NCBI GenBank assembly: GCA_001557035.1
Contig: LSKJ01000658.1
Coordinates: 1 to 18,833 of the forward strand
Length of the DNA: 18,833 nucleotides
Origin: Rhodospirillaceae bacterium CCH5-H10
GTDB lineage: Bacteria; Pseudomonadota; Alphaproteobacteria; Reyranellales; Reyranellaceae
Direction: 5' to 3'
Shown here: one piece after another, positions 1 through 7,540 of the stretch
Numbering within the stretch: position 1 is the stretch's first letter
Layout: each line of letters begins with the position of its first letter
Program-made: the position numbers and the translations under genes
Notes under the pieces: generated by a model
Seen by the model: the letters and a program-made list of their open reading frames with translations, nothing else
Told to the model about the DNA's origin: nothing
Databases searched by the model: none

Positions 1-12
1 CCCCGTCACCGT

Positions 13-1056
13 TCAGTTCGTCGGCGAGTACAGCGGCTTGCCGTCCGCGCCCTTGATCTCGGCCTGCCACATCTTCTGGATGTCGTTGACGACGTTCTGG
101 GGCATCGGCACGTAATCGAGCGAGTCGGCCATCGCGTCGCCCTTGGCGTAGGCCCAGGCGAAGAACTTCAACGCCTCGGCCGACTCAGCCGGCTTCTCCG
201 GCTTCTTGTACATGAGGATCCAGGTGGCGGCGGCCATCGGCCAGGACTGGTCGCCCGGCTGGTTCGCCAGGATCACGCCGAAGCCCGGCTTGGAGCTCCA
301 GTCGGCGCTCGCCGCGGCGGCCTGCACCGTATCCGAGCCCGGCGCAACGGCCTTGCCCGACTTGTTGATCATCTTGGTGAAGATCATCTTGTTTTCCTTG
401 GCGTAGGCGTACTCGACGTAGCCGATCGAGCCCTTGGTCTGCGCCACGTTGCCGGCAACACCTTCGTTGCCCTTGGCGCCGATGCCCACCGGCCACTGCA
501 GCGCGGTGCTGACGCCGACCTTCGACTTCCAGTCCGGGCTCACCTCGGCCAGGTAGTAGGCGAAGTTATAGGTCGTGCCCGATCCATCCGAGCGCCGCAC
601 CGGCACGATGGCCTGCTTCGGCAGCTTGATGTTGGGATTGAGCTTGGCGATCGCCGCGTCGTCCCAGCTCTTGATCTGGCCGAGATAGATGCTTGCCAGC
701 GTCGGCCCGTCGAGCACCAGATCACCGGGCTTGATGCCTTCGAGATTGACGACCGGCGTCACGGAACCCATGACCATCGGAAACTGCACGAGGCCCGAGT
801 CCTCGAGATCCTTGCCCGTGAGCGGCGCATCGGTGGCGCCGAAGGTCACGGTCTTGGCCTTGATCTGCTTGATGCCGCCGCCCGAGCCGATCGACTGGTA
901 GTTGAGACCGTTGCCGGTCTCCTTCTTGTAGGCGTCGGCCCACTTGGCGTAGATCGGATAGGGGAAGGTCGCGCCGGCGCCGGAAATGTCGATGGCGTAG
1001 GCTGCGGCCGGGGACAGCGCGAAGGCTGTCGCGAGGACGATCTTGGTAAGGTTCAC
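13..1056 (-). CDS. pstS: PstS, periplasmic phosphate-binding protein of the high-affinity phosphate ABC transporter
   Basis: Captures inorganic phosphate in the periplasm and passes it to the PstCAB transporter. The protein is 347 aa. Residues 1-21 form a Sec-type signal peptide (Lys near the N-terminus, hydrophobic core, AYA cleavage site before IDISGAG). Phosphate-contact motifs typical of PstS are visible: [11 protein letters not shown] just after the signal, [11 protein letters not shown], and [12 protein letters not shown] in the middle. I chose the GTG start at 1056 because a GGAG Shine-Dalgarno sits 7 bases upstream and the signal peptide starts there; an in-frame ATG at 1095 would add 13 charged residues in front of it and lacks this support. 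It is transcribed leftward, so pstC, pstA, pstB, phoU and phoB may follow outside the window. A Pho box lies upstream (1120-1137). Family assignment is very secure. Confidence 0.97.
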   Translation of the reverse strand: MNLTKIVLATAFALSPAAAYAIDISGAGATFPYPIYAKWADAYKKETGNGLNYQSIGSGGGIKQIKAKTVTFGATDAPLTGKDLEDSGLVQFPMVMGSVTPVVNLEGIKPGDLVLDGPTLASIYLGQIKSWDDAAIAKLNPNIKLPKQAIVPVRRSDGSGTTYNFAYYLAEVSPDWKSKVGVSTALQWPVGIGAKGNEGVAGNVAQTKGSIGYVEYAYAKENKMIFTKMINKSGKAVAPGSDTVQAAAASADWSSKPGFGVILANQPGDQSWPMAAATWILMYKKPEKPAESAEALKFFAWAYAKGDAMADSLDYVPMPQNVVNDIQKMWQAEIKGADGKPLYSPTN

Positions 1057-1119
1057 GGGGTTTCTCCTTCGGTGAAATTTCGAAGCGCCCGTCATCTAGG
1101 AGCCGACCGTCTCTCTCCT

Positions 1120-1137
1120 ATGACGGATATATGACAA
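1120..1137 (-). promoter_or_regulatory. Pho box (PhoB-binding site) upstream of pstS
   Basis: Read on the minus strand, this is TTGTCAT-ATAT-CCGTCAT: two 7-base half-sites as direct repeats separated by 4 bases (11-bp period). This is the geometry of the PhoB operator (CTGTCAT-N4-CTGTCAT). Each half-site is close to consensus (6 of 7 bases). It lies 63 bp upstream of the chosen pstS GTG and points toward pstS, as expected for PhoB activation under phosphate limitation. No clear -35 is present, which is normal for Pho promoters. Confidence 0.8.
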
Positions 1138-1237
1138 TCCGGTTACACAGACGACCTGCCGCAGGGGACGACACCGGACGCGCCGATAATAATCATCGTT
1201 ATTCAATGGGTTAAGATCCGGGAGACAGGACCCGCCG

Positions 1238-1255
1238 CTGTCACACGAACTTAAT
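1238..1255 (+). promoter_or_regulatory. Weak Pho-box-like element upstream of phnG
   Basis: A perfect half-site CTGTCAC (1238-1244) is followed, after the 4-base spacer ACGA, by the degenerate ACTTAAT. A further partial match, CCGTAAC, lies at 1271, which is three 11-bp periods from the first. It faces phnG and begins 79 bp upstream of its start codon. One good half-site alone is not convincing; the position is the main support. The rest of the 260-bp divergent pstS-phnG interval holds an AT-rich inverted repeat (AATAA and TTATT arms, 1188-1203) and nothing else I recognise. Confidence 0.4.
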
Positions 1256-1316
1256 CCCGACCCCTCGGAACCGTAACGCAGCGAATGGATGGTGCGCCTC
1301 TTTCAAGAGCGCCCCC

Positions 1317-1775
1317 ATGTCTCCCAGCCCGTCGATCGAGCGTCGCCGCCGATGGCTTTCCGTCCTCGCGAAAGCACGAGGCACAAGGCTGCAGGCCCTG
1401 TGGCAGGCACTGGGCGCCACTCCTTCCTATGTCGTCATTCGCCGCCCCGAGATCGGGCTGGTCATGGTGCAAGGCCGCATCTCCGGCACCGGCGCGCCTT
1501 TCTGCGCCGGTGAGATGACGGTCACCCGCGCCGCCGTGCGTCTCGACAGCGGCGAGATGGGCTTCGGCTATGTCGGCGGCCGCGATACCCGCCACGCCGA
1601 GACCGTCGCCGCGATCGACGCGCTGGGTCAGCGGGCGGACTGGACGGAACGACTCGAAGCCGAATTCGTGACGCCGCTCGCCCTTGAGGCCGAAGCGCGG
1701 CATCGCCTGATCGCCGCGCGCGCCGCCGCCACCAGGGTCGACTTCTTCACCGTCGCCCGCGAGGCCGGCGCATGA
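1317..1775 (+). CDS. phnG: PhnG, subunit of the C-P lyase core complex
   Basis: 152 aa, the usual length for PhnG. In Escherichia coli, PhnG, PhnH, PhnI and PhnJ form the core complex, and PhnI with PhnG, PhnH and PhnL exchanges the adenine of ATP for methylphosphonate to give ribose-1-methylphosphonate 5-triphosphate. Family features seen are the N-terminal RRRWLSVLAKA segment, the GLVMVQGRISGTGAPFCAGEMTVTRAAVRL core (residues about 47-76) and a C-terminal TRVDFFTVARE stretch. It is the first gene of the phn operon; the ATG at 1317 has only a weak AAGAG upstream. Its last four bases overlap the phnH start (ATGA), indicating translational coupling. Identification rests on sequence and on its position at the head of the complete phnGHIJKLMN order. 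Confidence 0.95.
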   Translation: MSPSPSIERRRRWLSVLAKARGTRLQALWQALGATPSYVVIRRPEIGLVMVQGRISGTGAPFCAGEMTVTRAAVRLDSGEMGFGYVGGRDTRHAETVAAIDALGQRADWTERLEAEFVTPLALEAEARHRLIAARAAATRVDFFTVAREAGA

Positions 1776-2359
1776 CCAGCCTGCTTGCACCGGGCCTCGC
1801 CGATCCGCCGCACGACGCACAGCGCTTGTTCCGTAGCGTGCTCGATGCCTTCTCCCATCCCGGCCGCATCGTCGAGCTGCGCGACGCGCCCGCCGGGCCC
1901 GGCACACTCAGCCCCGCTGCGGCAGCCTTCCTGCTGACCCTCGCCGACCGCGAGACGCCGCTCTGGCTGGAGGCCGGCCTCGACAAGCAGGAAGTCCGCG
2001 ACTTCCTGCGCTTCCATGCCGGCGCGCCCATCGTCTATGCGCGCGAGGCCGCGACCTTCGCCGTGATCATCGCCGGCGGTGGCAATCCCTTCGCCGGCTT
2101 CGCGATCGGCACCGACACCTATCCCGACCGCGCCGCCACGCTGGTGATCGAAGTGCCTTCGCTCGAGGGCGGTCCCGCCTGCACCTGGCGCGGCCCTGGC
2201 ATCGACGGCGAGGCGCGCGTCGCGATCGACGGGCTCGGAACCAACTTCTGGCCGGCCTGGGCCGCCAACCAAGCGCTTTTCCCCTGCGGTGTCGACCTCG
2301 TCTTCACCTCGGGTTCCCAACTTGTCTCGCTGCCGCGCAGCGTCGCCGTGGAGGCCTGA
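1772..2359 (+). CDS. phnH: PhnH, subunit of the C-P lyase core complex
   Basis: 195 aa, matching the PhnH family length. PhnH is a structural subunit of the C-P lyase core, related in fold to PLP-dependent transferases but without the cofactor site, and is needed for the nucleosidase step catalysed with PhnI. Recognisable features are the N-terminal DPPHDAQRLFRSVLDAFSHPGR segment (residues about 11-32), the PFAGFAIGTDTYPDRAATLV region, the CTWRGPGI motif and the C-terminal FWPAWAANQALFPCGVDLVF segment. The ATG overlaps the phnG stop and has a GAGG Shine-Dalgarno inside the end of phnG; phnI starts 2 bases after its stop. Expression would follow the operon. Confidence 0.96.
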   Translation: MTSLLAPGLADPPHDAQRLFRSVLDAFSHPGRIVELRDAPAGPGTLSPAAAAFLLTLADRETPLWLEAGLDKQEVRDFLRFHAGAPIVYAREAATFAVIIAGGGNPFAGFAIGTDTYPDRAATLVIEVPSLEGGPACTWRGPGIDGEARVAIDGLGTNFWPAWAANQALFPCGVDLVFTSGSQLVSLPRSVAVEA

Positions 2360-2361
2360 CC

Positions 2362-3465
2362 ATGTATGTAGCGGTCAAGGGCGGCGAAACCGCCATCGCC
2401 CATTCGCTGGACCTCGTGGCCGACAAGCGCCGCGGCGATCGCGACGTATCAGAGCTTTCGCTGGAGCAGATCGACCAGCAGCTGGGCCTCGCCGTCGATC
2501 GCGTGATGACCGAGGGCTCCTGCTACGACCGCGGCCTCGCGGCGCTGGCGATCAAGCAGGCGCGCGGCGATCTCATCGAAGCGATCTTCCTGCTGCGCGC
2601 CTATCGCACCACGTTGCCGCGTTTCGGCGCATCAGAGCCGCTCGACACCAGCCGTATGGTCGCGGAGCGCCGCATCTCCTCGACCTTCAAGGACGTGCCG
2701 GGGGGCCAGGTGCTGGGCCCGACCTACGACTATACGCATCGCCTGCTCGACTTCTCCCTGGCCGCCGCGGGCGAACGTCCCGCTGCTGCGACCGCACCGG
2801 CCGACACCACCGACAGCCTGCCGCGCGTGGGCGACATCCTGCAGCGCGACGGCCTGCTCGAACCGCCGCCCGCTCCGGTCGAAAGCGAGGCGCAGGACCT
2901 GACGCGCCAGCCGCTGGTGCTGCCCGCCGACCGGCCGCTGCGCTTGCAGAACCTGGCGCGCGGCGACGAAGGCTTTCTGCTGGCCCTCGGCTATTCGACG
3001 CAGCGTGGCTACGGCAACAACCACCCCTTCGTTGGCGAGATCCGCTACGGCCACGTGCCGGTATCCTTCGTGCCGGAGGAGCTGGGCTTCGCCATCGAGA
3101 TCGGCGAAGTCGAGGTGACCGAGTGCGACATGGTCAACCAGTTCGCCGGTTCGCACGACGTGCCGCCGCAGTTCACGCGCGGCTACGGCCTCGCCTTCGG
3201 CCATGCGGAACGCAAGGCGATGGCCATGGCCCTGGTTGACCGGGCGCTACGCGCCGACGAACTCGGCGAAGCGGCGACCTCGCCCGCCCAGGACGAGGAG
3301 TTCGTGCTGGCCCACAGCGACAATGTCGAAGGATCGGGCTTCGTGCAGCATCTCAAGCTGCCGCACTACGTCGATTTCCAGTCCGAGCTGGTGGTGGTGC
3401 GGGCCCTGCGCGCCGAAGTCGAGAAGCGCCGCGAGCAGATCGCTCTCAGCCAGGCCGCGGAGTGA
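2362..3465 (+). CDS. phnI: PhnI, nucleosidase subunit of C-P lyase
   Basis: 367 aa; Escherichia coli PhnI is slightly shorter. PhnI is the catalytic subunit that, with PhnG, PhnH and PhnL, displaces adenine from ATP by a phosphonate. The family N-terminus (YVAVKGGETAIAHSL) is followed by the TEGSCYDRGLAALAIKQARGDLIEAIFLLRAYRTTLPR block and the YDYTHRLLDF motif. H330 and H335, in QHLKLPH, correspond by spacing and context to the two E. coli PhnI histidines that line the metal-containing active site at the PhnI-PhnJ interface. Residues about 131-185 are Ala/Pro-rich and look like a lineage-specific linker, which probably accounts for the extra length. A GGAGG Shine-Dalgarno precedes the ATG by 7-8 bases. 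Confidence 0.97.
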   Translation: MYVAVKGGETAIAHSLDLVADKRRGDRDVSELSLEQIDQQLGLAVDRVMTEGSCYDRGLAALAIKQARGDLIEAIFLLRAYRTTLPRFGASEPLDTSRMVAERRISSTFKDVPGGQVLGPTYDYTHRLLDFSLAAAGERPAAATAPADTTDSLPRVGDILQRDGLLEPPPAPVESEAQDLTRQPLVLPADRPLRLQNLARGDEGFLLALGYSTQRGYGNNHPFVGEIRYGHVPVSFVPEELGFAIEIGEVEVTECDMVNQFAGSHDVPPQFTRGYGLAFGHAERKAMAMALVDRALRADELGEAATSPAQDEEFVLAHSDNVEGSGFVQHLKLPHYVDFQSELVVVRALRAEVEKRREQIALSQAAE

Positions 3466-3468
3466 TCC

Positions 3469-4311
3469 ATGCCTGACACCAACATCCAGGATGCCGCCTA
3501 CAACTACGCCTATCTCGACGAGCAGACCAAACGGATGATCCGCCGCGCCATCCTGAAGGCCGTGGCGGTGCCGGGCTATCAGGTGCCGTTCGGCGGCCGC
3601 GAGATGCCCCTGCCCTATGGCTGGGGCACCGGTGGCATCCAGGTGACGGCCGCGATCATCGGCCGCGACGACACGCTGAAGGTGATCGACCAGGGCGCCG
3701 ACGACACGACCAACGCCGTCTCGATCCGCCGCTTCTTCGCCAAGGTGGCCGAAGTCGCCACGACCACGCACACGCAAGAGGCGACCGTCATCCAGACGCG
3801 CCATCGCGTGCCCGAGACGCCCCTGACGGACGGCCAGATCCTGGTCTTCCAGGTGCCGATCCCCGAGCCGCTGCGCATGCTCGAGCCGCGCGAGACCGAG
3901 ACGCGGACGCTGCATGCGCTGTCCGAGTACGGCGTCATGCAGGTGAGCCTCTACGAAAGCATCGCCCGCCACGGCCGCATCGCCAAGACCTACAACTATC
4001 CGGTGATGGTGAACGGGCGCTACATCATGAGCCCCTCGCCGATCCCGAAGTTCGACAATCCCAAGCTCGACCGCAGCCCCGCGCTGCAGCTCTACGGCGC
4101 CGGCCGCGAGAAGCGCATCTATGCCGTGCCGCCGCACACGCCGGTGAAGAGCCTCGATTTCGACGATCACCCCTTCGAGATCGAGACCTGGACGGAGTGC
4201 TGCGCACTTTGCGGCTCGAAGGAGAGCTTCCTCGACGAGATGATCGTCGACGATGCCGGCAAGCGCCTGTTCGTCTGCTCCGACACCGACTATTGCGAGG
4301 GAAGGCGATGA
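3469..4311 (+). CDS. phnJ: PhnJ, radical-SAM C-P lyase (ribose-1-methylphosphonate 5-phosphate C-P lyase)
   Basis: 280 aa, the normal family length. PhnJ cleaves the carbon-phosphorus bond of ribose-1-phosphonate 5-phosphate, releasing the hydrocarbon (methane from methylphosphonate) and a 1,2-cyclic ribose phosphate. It carries the unusual C-terminal cluster motif C245-x2-C248-x21-C270-x5-C276, which matches the E. coli spacing: the first three ligate [4Fe-4S] and the last is the catalytic thiyl cysteine. G36, in PGYQVPFGG, aligns by an offset of four with the E. coli glycyl-radical glycine (Gly32). An additional cysteine, C244, adjoins the cluster. A GGAG lies 6 bases before the start. The stop overlaps the phnK ATG (ATGA). 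All key residues are present, so the enzyme should be active. Confidence 0.98.
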   Translation: MPDTNIQDAAYNYAYLDEQTKRMIRRAILKAVAVPGYQVPFGGREMPLPYGWGTGGIQVTAAIIGRDDTLKVIDQGADDTTNAVSIRRFFAKVAEVATTTHTQEATVIQTRHRVPETPLTDGQILVFQVPIPEPLRMLEPRETETRTLHALSEYGVMQVSLYESIARHGRIAKTYNYPVMVNGRYIMSPSPIPKFDNPKLDRSPALQLYGAGREKRIYAVPPHTPVKSLDFDDHPFEIETWTECCALCGSKESFLDEMIVDDAGKRLFVCSDTDYCEGRR

Positions 4312-5084
4312 ACGAGGCGCCGCTCCTCTCCGCCCGCGGCGTCACCAAGCGCTTCGGCGGCCGCACCGCCTGCCGCGACGTGAGCTTCGACCTGTGGCCG
4401 GGCGAGGTGCTGGGCATCGTGGGCGAATCGGGTTCGGGCAAGACCACACTGCTCAATTGCCTGGCCGGCCGGCTCATGCCCGACGGTGGCTCCGTTGCCT
4501 ACGAGACGCAGTCCGCCGGCACCGTCGACGTGCATCACCTCTCCGAGGCGCGGCGGCGCCTGCTGGCGCGCACCGAATGGGGCTTCGTGAACCAGGATGC
4601 CCGCGACGGGCTGCGCATGGGCGTCAGCGCCGGCGCCAACATCGGCGAGCGGCTGATGGCCGTTGGGGCGCGCCACTACGGCGAGATCCGCCGCGAGGCT
4701 GTCGACTGGATGGCGAGGGTCGAGATCGATGCCGACCGCCTCGACGATCGCCCGACGACCTACTCCGGCGGCATGCGCCAGCGCCTGCAGATCGCCCGCA
4801 ACCTCGTGAGCAAGCCGCGGCTGGTCTTCATGGACGAGCCGACCGGCGGCCTCGACGTCTCGGTGCAGGCCCGCATCCTCGACCTGTTGCGTGGGCTCGT
4901 CGGAGGTCTTCATTTGTCGGCCGTGCTGGTGACCCACGATCTCGGTGTCGCGCGGCTGCTGACGCACCGGCTGATGGTGATGCAGGGAGGCACGGTCGTC
5001 GAACAGGGTCTGACCGACCAGGTGCTCGACGATCCGCAGCACGCCTACACGCAAATGCTCGTCGCCTCGATCCTGCCGGTGTGA
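4308..5084 (+). CDS. phnK: PhnK, ABC-type ATPase of the C-P lyase complex
   Basis: 258 aa. PhnK resembles oligopeptide-transport ATPases but binds the C-P lyase core at PhnJ instead of a permease; in E. coli it works together with PhnL on the core. Walker A is GESGSGKT (residues 39-46); the signature YSGGMRQRLQIARN, Walker B LVFMDEP and the H-switch in LVTHDLG follow. I chose the ATG at 4308, overlapping the phnJ stop and preceded by GAGGGAAGG, rather than an ATG 111 bases upstream within phnJ, because it gives a normal N-terminus and the 4-base coupling seen elsewhere in the operon. No transmembrane partner is encoded nearby on this strand, in keeping with a non-transport role. Confidence 0.96.
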   Translation: MNEAPLLSARGVTKRFGGRTACRDVSFDLWPGEVLGIVGESGSGKTTLLNCLAGRLMPDGGSVAYETQSAGTVDVHHLSEARRRLLARTEWGFVNQDARDGLRMGVSAGANIGERLMAVGARHYGEIRREAVDWMARVEIDADRLDDRPTTYSGGMRQRLQIARNLVSKPRLVFMDEPTGGLDVSVQARILDLLRGLVGGLHLSAVLVTHDLGVARLLTHRLMVMQGGTVVEQGLTDQVLDDPQHAYTQMLVASILPV

Positions 5085-5088
5085 GCGC

Positions 5089-5808
5089 ATGACCTCCTCC
5101 CAGCCCGCCCTCCGTGTCTGCGGCCTCACCAAGTCGTTCATCGTACACGCTCAGGGCGGTCTCTCGCTCCCCGTGCTGCGGGACGTGGCGCTGTCCGTCT
5201 CGCCCGGCGAATGTCTCGCGCTGGTCGGCCCGTCCGGCGCCGGCAAGAGCACCCTGCTTCGCTCGCTCTACGGCAACTATCGCGCCGACGGCGGCTCGAT
5301 CCGCGTGCGCCAGGACGAGGCCTGGACCGAGCTGGTCGGCGCCGAGCCGCGCACCGTCCTCGACGTGCGTCACCGCACGATGGGCTTCGTCAGCCAGTTC
5401 CTGCGCGTGATCCCGCGCGTGTCTGCCGTCGATGTCGTGGCGGAGCCGCTGCTGCGGCGCGGCACCGAGCCTGCCGAGGCGCGGCGACGCGCGGAGTTCC
5501 TGCTGGGCATGCTCGGCATTCCCGCACGGCTGTGGTCGCTGCCGCCGGCGACCTTCTCCGGCGGCGAGCAGCAGCGCGTCAACATCGCGCGCTCGCTGAT
5601 CGTCGACTACCCGATCCTGCTGCTCGACGAGCCGACGGCCTCGCTCGACGCCGCCAACCGCGACGGTGTGGTCGAGCTCATCCGCCAGCGCCGCGATGCC
5701 GGTGCCGCCGTCGTCGGCATCTTCCACGACACCGACGTGCGCGACGCCGTGGCGACCCGTGTCCATGAAGTCCTCCCCCCTGCCCAACCGGCCGGAGTTT
5801 CCCCATGA
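5089..5808 (+). CDS. phnL: PhnL, ABC-type ATPase of the C-P lyase complex
   Basis: 239 aa, the family length. PhnL resembles LolD/MacB-type ATPases but has no permease here; it is required with PhnG, PhnH and PhnI for the triphosphate-forming step and pairs with PhnK on the core complex. It carries Walker A GPSGAGKS (residues 47-54), a Q-loop in GFVSQFLRVIPRVSA, the signature FSGGEQQRVNIARSL, Walker B ILLLDEP, a D-loop SLD and the H-switch in GIFHDTDVRD. The last features, together with VVAEPLL, are typical of PhnL. It starts 4 bases after phnK and overlaps phnM by 4 bases. Confidence 0.96.
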   Translation: MTSSQPALRVCGLTKSFIVHAQGGLSLPVLRDVALSVSPGECLALVGPSGAGKSTLLRSLYGNYRADGGSIRVRQDEAWTELVGAEPRTVLDVRHRTMGFVSQFLRVIPRVSAVDVVAEPLLRRGTEPAEARRRAEFLLGMLGIPARLWSLPPATFSGGEQQRVNIARSLIVDYPILLLDEPTASLDAANRDGVVELIRQRRDAGAAVVGIFHDTDVRDAVATRVHEVLPPAQPAGVSP

Positions 5809-6950
5809 GCCTCGAAACCATCCTGACCAATGCCCGCGTCGTCACCGCCGATGCCGAGTTCGACGGCACCGTAATCGTGCGCGACGGCCGCATCGTGGAG
5901 ATCGCCCAGGATCACTCCTGCGCGGCCGGCGCGATCGACCTCGAGGGCGACTATCTCGTGCCCGGCCTGGTCGAGCTGCACACCGACAACATGGAAAAGC
6001 ACTTTGCGCCGCGCCCCGGCGTGAAGTGGCCGAGCGTCTCGGCCGTCATGGCGCACGACACGCAGATCAGCGCCGCCGGCATCACCACGGTGTTCGATTC
6101 GCTGGCGCTGGGCGACGTGCACGGCAAGTCGGACCGGGTCCAGAACCGCGAACGGATGATCGAGGCGGTCTGTGCCGCCACCGACCGGCGCATGACGCGC
6201 GCCGAGCATCGCATCCATCTGCGCTGCGAGATCACGGCGGACGACGCGGTCGAGGCCGTCGACAAGTGGATCGACCTGCCGCTGGTCGGCCTCGTGTCGA
6301 TCAACGACCACACGCCCGGCCAGCGCCAGTTTCTCGATCCGGAGAAGCTGAAGCAATACTACAAGGGCAAGTACGCGATGACCGACGCGCAGTTCGAGGA
6401 ATTCTCGGCCCGCGTCACCGAGCTGCACCATCGCAATGCCGTCCGGCATCGCAGCGAGATCGTCGGCCGCGCGCAGGTGCGTGCGCTGCCAATCGCCAGC
6501 CATGACGACGCAACGCACGGCCATGTGCAGGAAGCCGTCGCGAACGGCATGACCATTGCCGAATTCCCGACCACACTCGAAGCAGCCCAGGCCTCGCGCG
6601 AAGCCGGGATGGCCGTCCTGATGGGCGCCCCCAACTTCGTGCTGGGCGGCTCCCACTCCGGCAATATCGCGGCGATCGACCTGCTGCGCGCCGGTCATGT
6701 CGACATCCTGTCTTCGGACTATGTGCCGGCCAGCCTGATGGAGAGCGTGTTCAAGCTGCCCTCCTCCGGCATCGGGATCTCGCTGCCGCAGGCGGTGCGC
6801 CTCGCGTCGCTCAATCCGGCGCTCGCCGTCGGTCTCGGCGACCGCGGCGAGATCGCGCCCGAGCGCCGCGCCGACCTGGTGCGCGTGCGGACCGTCGACG
6901 GCGCCGCCGTCGTGCGCGCCGTGTGGCGCGAGGGCGATCGCGTCGTCTGA
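5805..6950 (+). CDS. phnM: PhnM, ribose-1-phosphonate triphosphate diphosphohydrolase
   Basis: 381 aa, as expected. This amidohydrolase-superfamily enzyme removes pyrophosphate from ribose-1-alkylphosphonate 5-triphosphate to make the PhnJ substrate. After the N-terminal beta-rich segment (ILTNARVVTADAEFDGTVIVRDGRI), the metal site begins with GLVELHTDNMEKH (H59, D61, H66). Further likely metal or substrate histidines occur in ELHHRNAVRH and SHDDATHGH, and the late aspartate D305 lies in LSSDYVPASL. The C-terminal KLPSSGIGISLPQAVRLASLNPA is characteristic of PhnM. The ATG overlaps the phnL stop, with GGAG 7-8 bases upstream. phnN follows after 14 bases. Confidence 0.97.
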   Translation: MSLETILTNARVVTADAEFDGTVIVRDGRIVEIAQDHSCAAGAIDLEGDYLVPGLVELHTDNMEKHFAPRPGVKWPSVSAVMAHDTQISAAGITTVFDSLALGDVHGKSDRVQNRERMIEAVCAATDRRMTRAEHRIHLRCEITADDAVEAVDKWIDLPLVGLVSINDHTPGQRQFLDPEKLKQYYKGKYAMTDAQFEEFSARVTELHHRNAVRHRSEIVGRAQVRALPIASHDDATHGHVQEAVANGMTIAEFPTTLEAAQASREAGMAVLMGAPNFVLGGSHSGNIAAIDLLRAGHVDILSSDYVPASLMESVFKLPSSGIGISLPQAVRLASLNPALAVGLGDRGEIAPERRADLVRVRTVDGAAVVRAVWREGDRVV

Positions 6951-6964
6951 GCCGGGAGGTCGCG

Positions 6965-7540
6965 ATGGAAGGCTCTCTGGTCTACGTCATGGGCCCGTCC
7001 GGCGCCGGCAAGGACTCCGTCCTCGGCCGCGCCCGCGCGTTGCTCCCGCCCGACGCGCCCGTCGTGTTCGCGCACCGCTACATCACCCGGCCGGCCGATA
7101 CCGGAGGCGAGAACCATGTCGCGGTGACGCGCGCGGAATTCGCCATGCGCCGGGCCCATGGCCTGTTCGCCTATCACTGGGACGCCCACGGCAACGACTA
7201 TGGCGTCGGCCGCGAGATCCATGACTGGCGGGCCGCCGGCCTGACCGTGGTGGTGAGCGGTTCGCGCGATCATTTCCAGCGGACCGGCGGTCTCGATTCG
7301 CAGGCCCGTCCCGTCCTGATCACGGCGCCGGCCGATCGCCTGAAGCAGCGCCTGGTCGGGCGGGGCCGCGAGAACGCCGCCGACACGGCGAAGCGACTGG
7401 AACGCGCCGAAGCCTACGAGATCGCCGATCCGCGTCTGGTGACGATCGTCAACGACGGCGCGCTCGACAAGGCGGCCGAAGCCTTCGTCAGGCTGCTCGC
7501 CACACTTGAGTGGTCAGGCGCCGTCCTCCGCCGAGCCTGA
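6965..7540 (+). CDS. phnN: PhnN, ribose 1,5-bisphosphate phosphokinase
   Basis: 191 aa. Uses ATP to phosphorylate ribose 1,5-bisphosphate to PRPP, the last step that returns the C-P lyase ribose to nucleotide metabolism. It is a guanylate-kinase-like P-loop protein: Walker A GPSGAGKD (residues 10-17) at the N-terminus, then the HRYITRP motif and the FAYHWDAHGNDYGVG segment typical of PhnN. I chose the ATG at 6965 because GGGAGG lies 5 bases upstream and the P-loop is then at the usual distance from the start; a longer frame begins inside phnM. The 3' end overlaps the convergent DUF1045 gene by 53 bp, so the last 17 or so residues, beyond the conserved core, are encoded opposite its tail. Confidence 0.95.
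   Translation: MEGSLVYVMGPSGAGKDSVLGRARALLPPDAPVVFAHRYITRPADTGGENHVAVTRAEFAMRRAHGLFAYHWDAHGNDYGVGREIHDWRAAGLTVVVSGSRDHFQRTGGLDSQARPVLITAPADRLKQRLVGRGRENAADTAKRLERAEAYEIADPRLVTIVNDGALDKAAEAFVRLLATLEWSGAVLRRA

Noticed and set aside
1188..1203. AATAA/TTATT inverted repeat considered as a terminator or a replication-type element.
   Set aside because: Short AT arms with no GC stem or T-run, located in a divergent promoter region; retained only as a possible regulatory site within a finding.
4197..4307. An N-terminal extension of PhnK within the end of phnJ.
   Set aside because: The added 37 residues are Arg-rich shadow sequence of phnJ; the ATG at 4308 has the Shine-Dalgarno and the coupling overlap.
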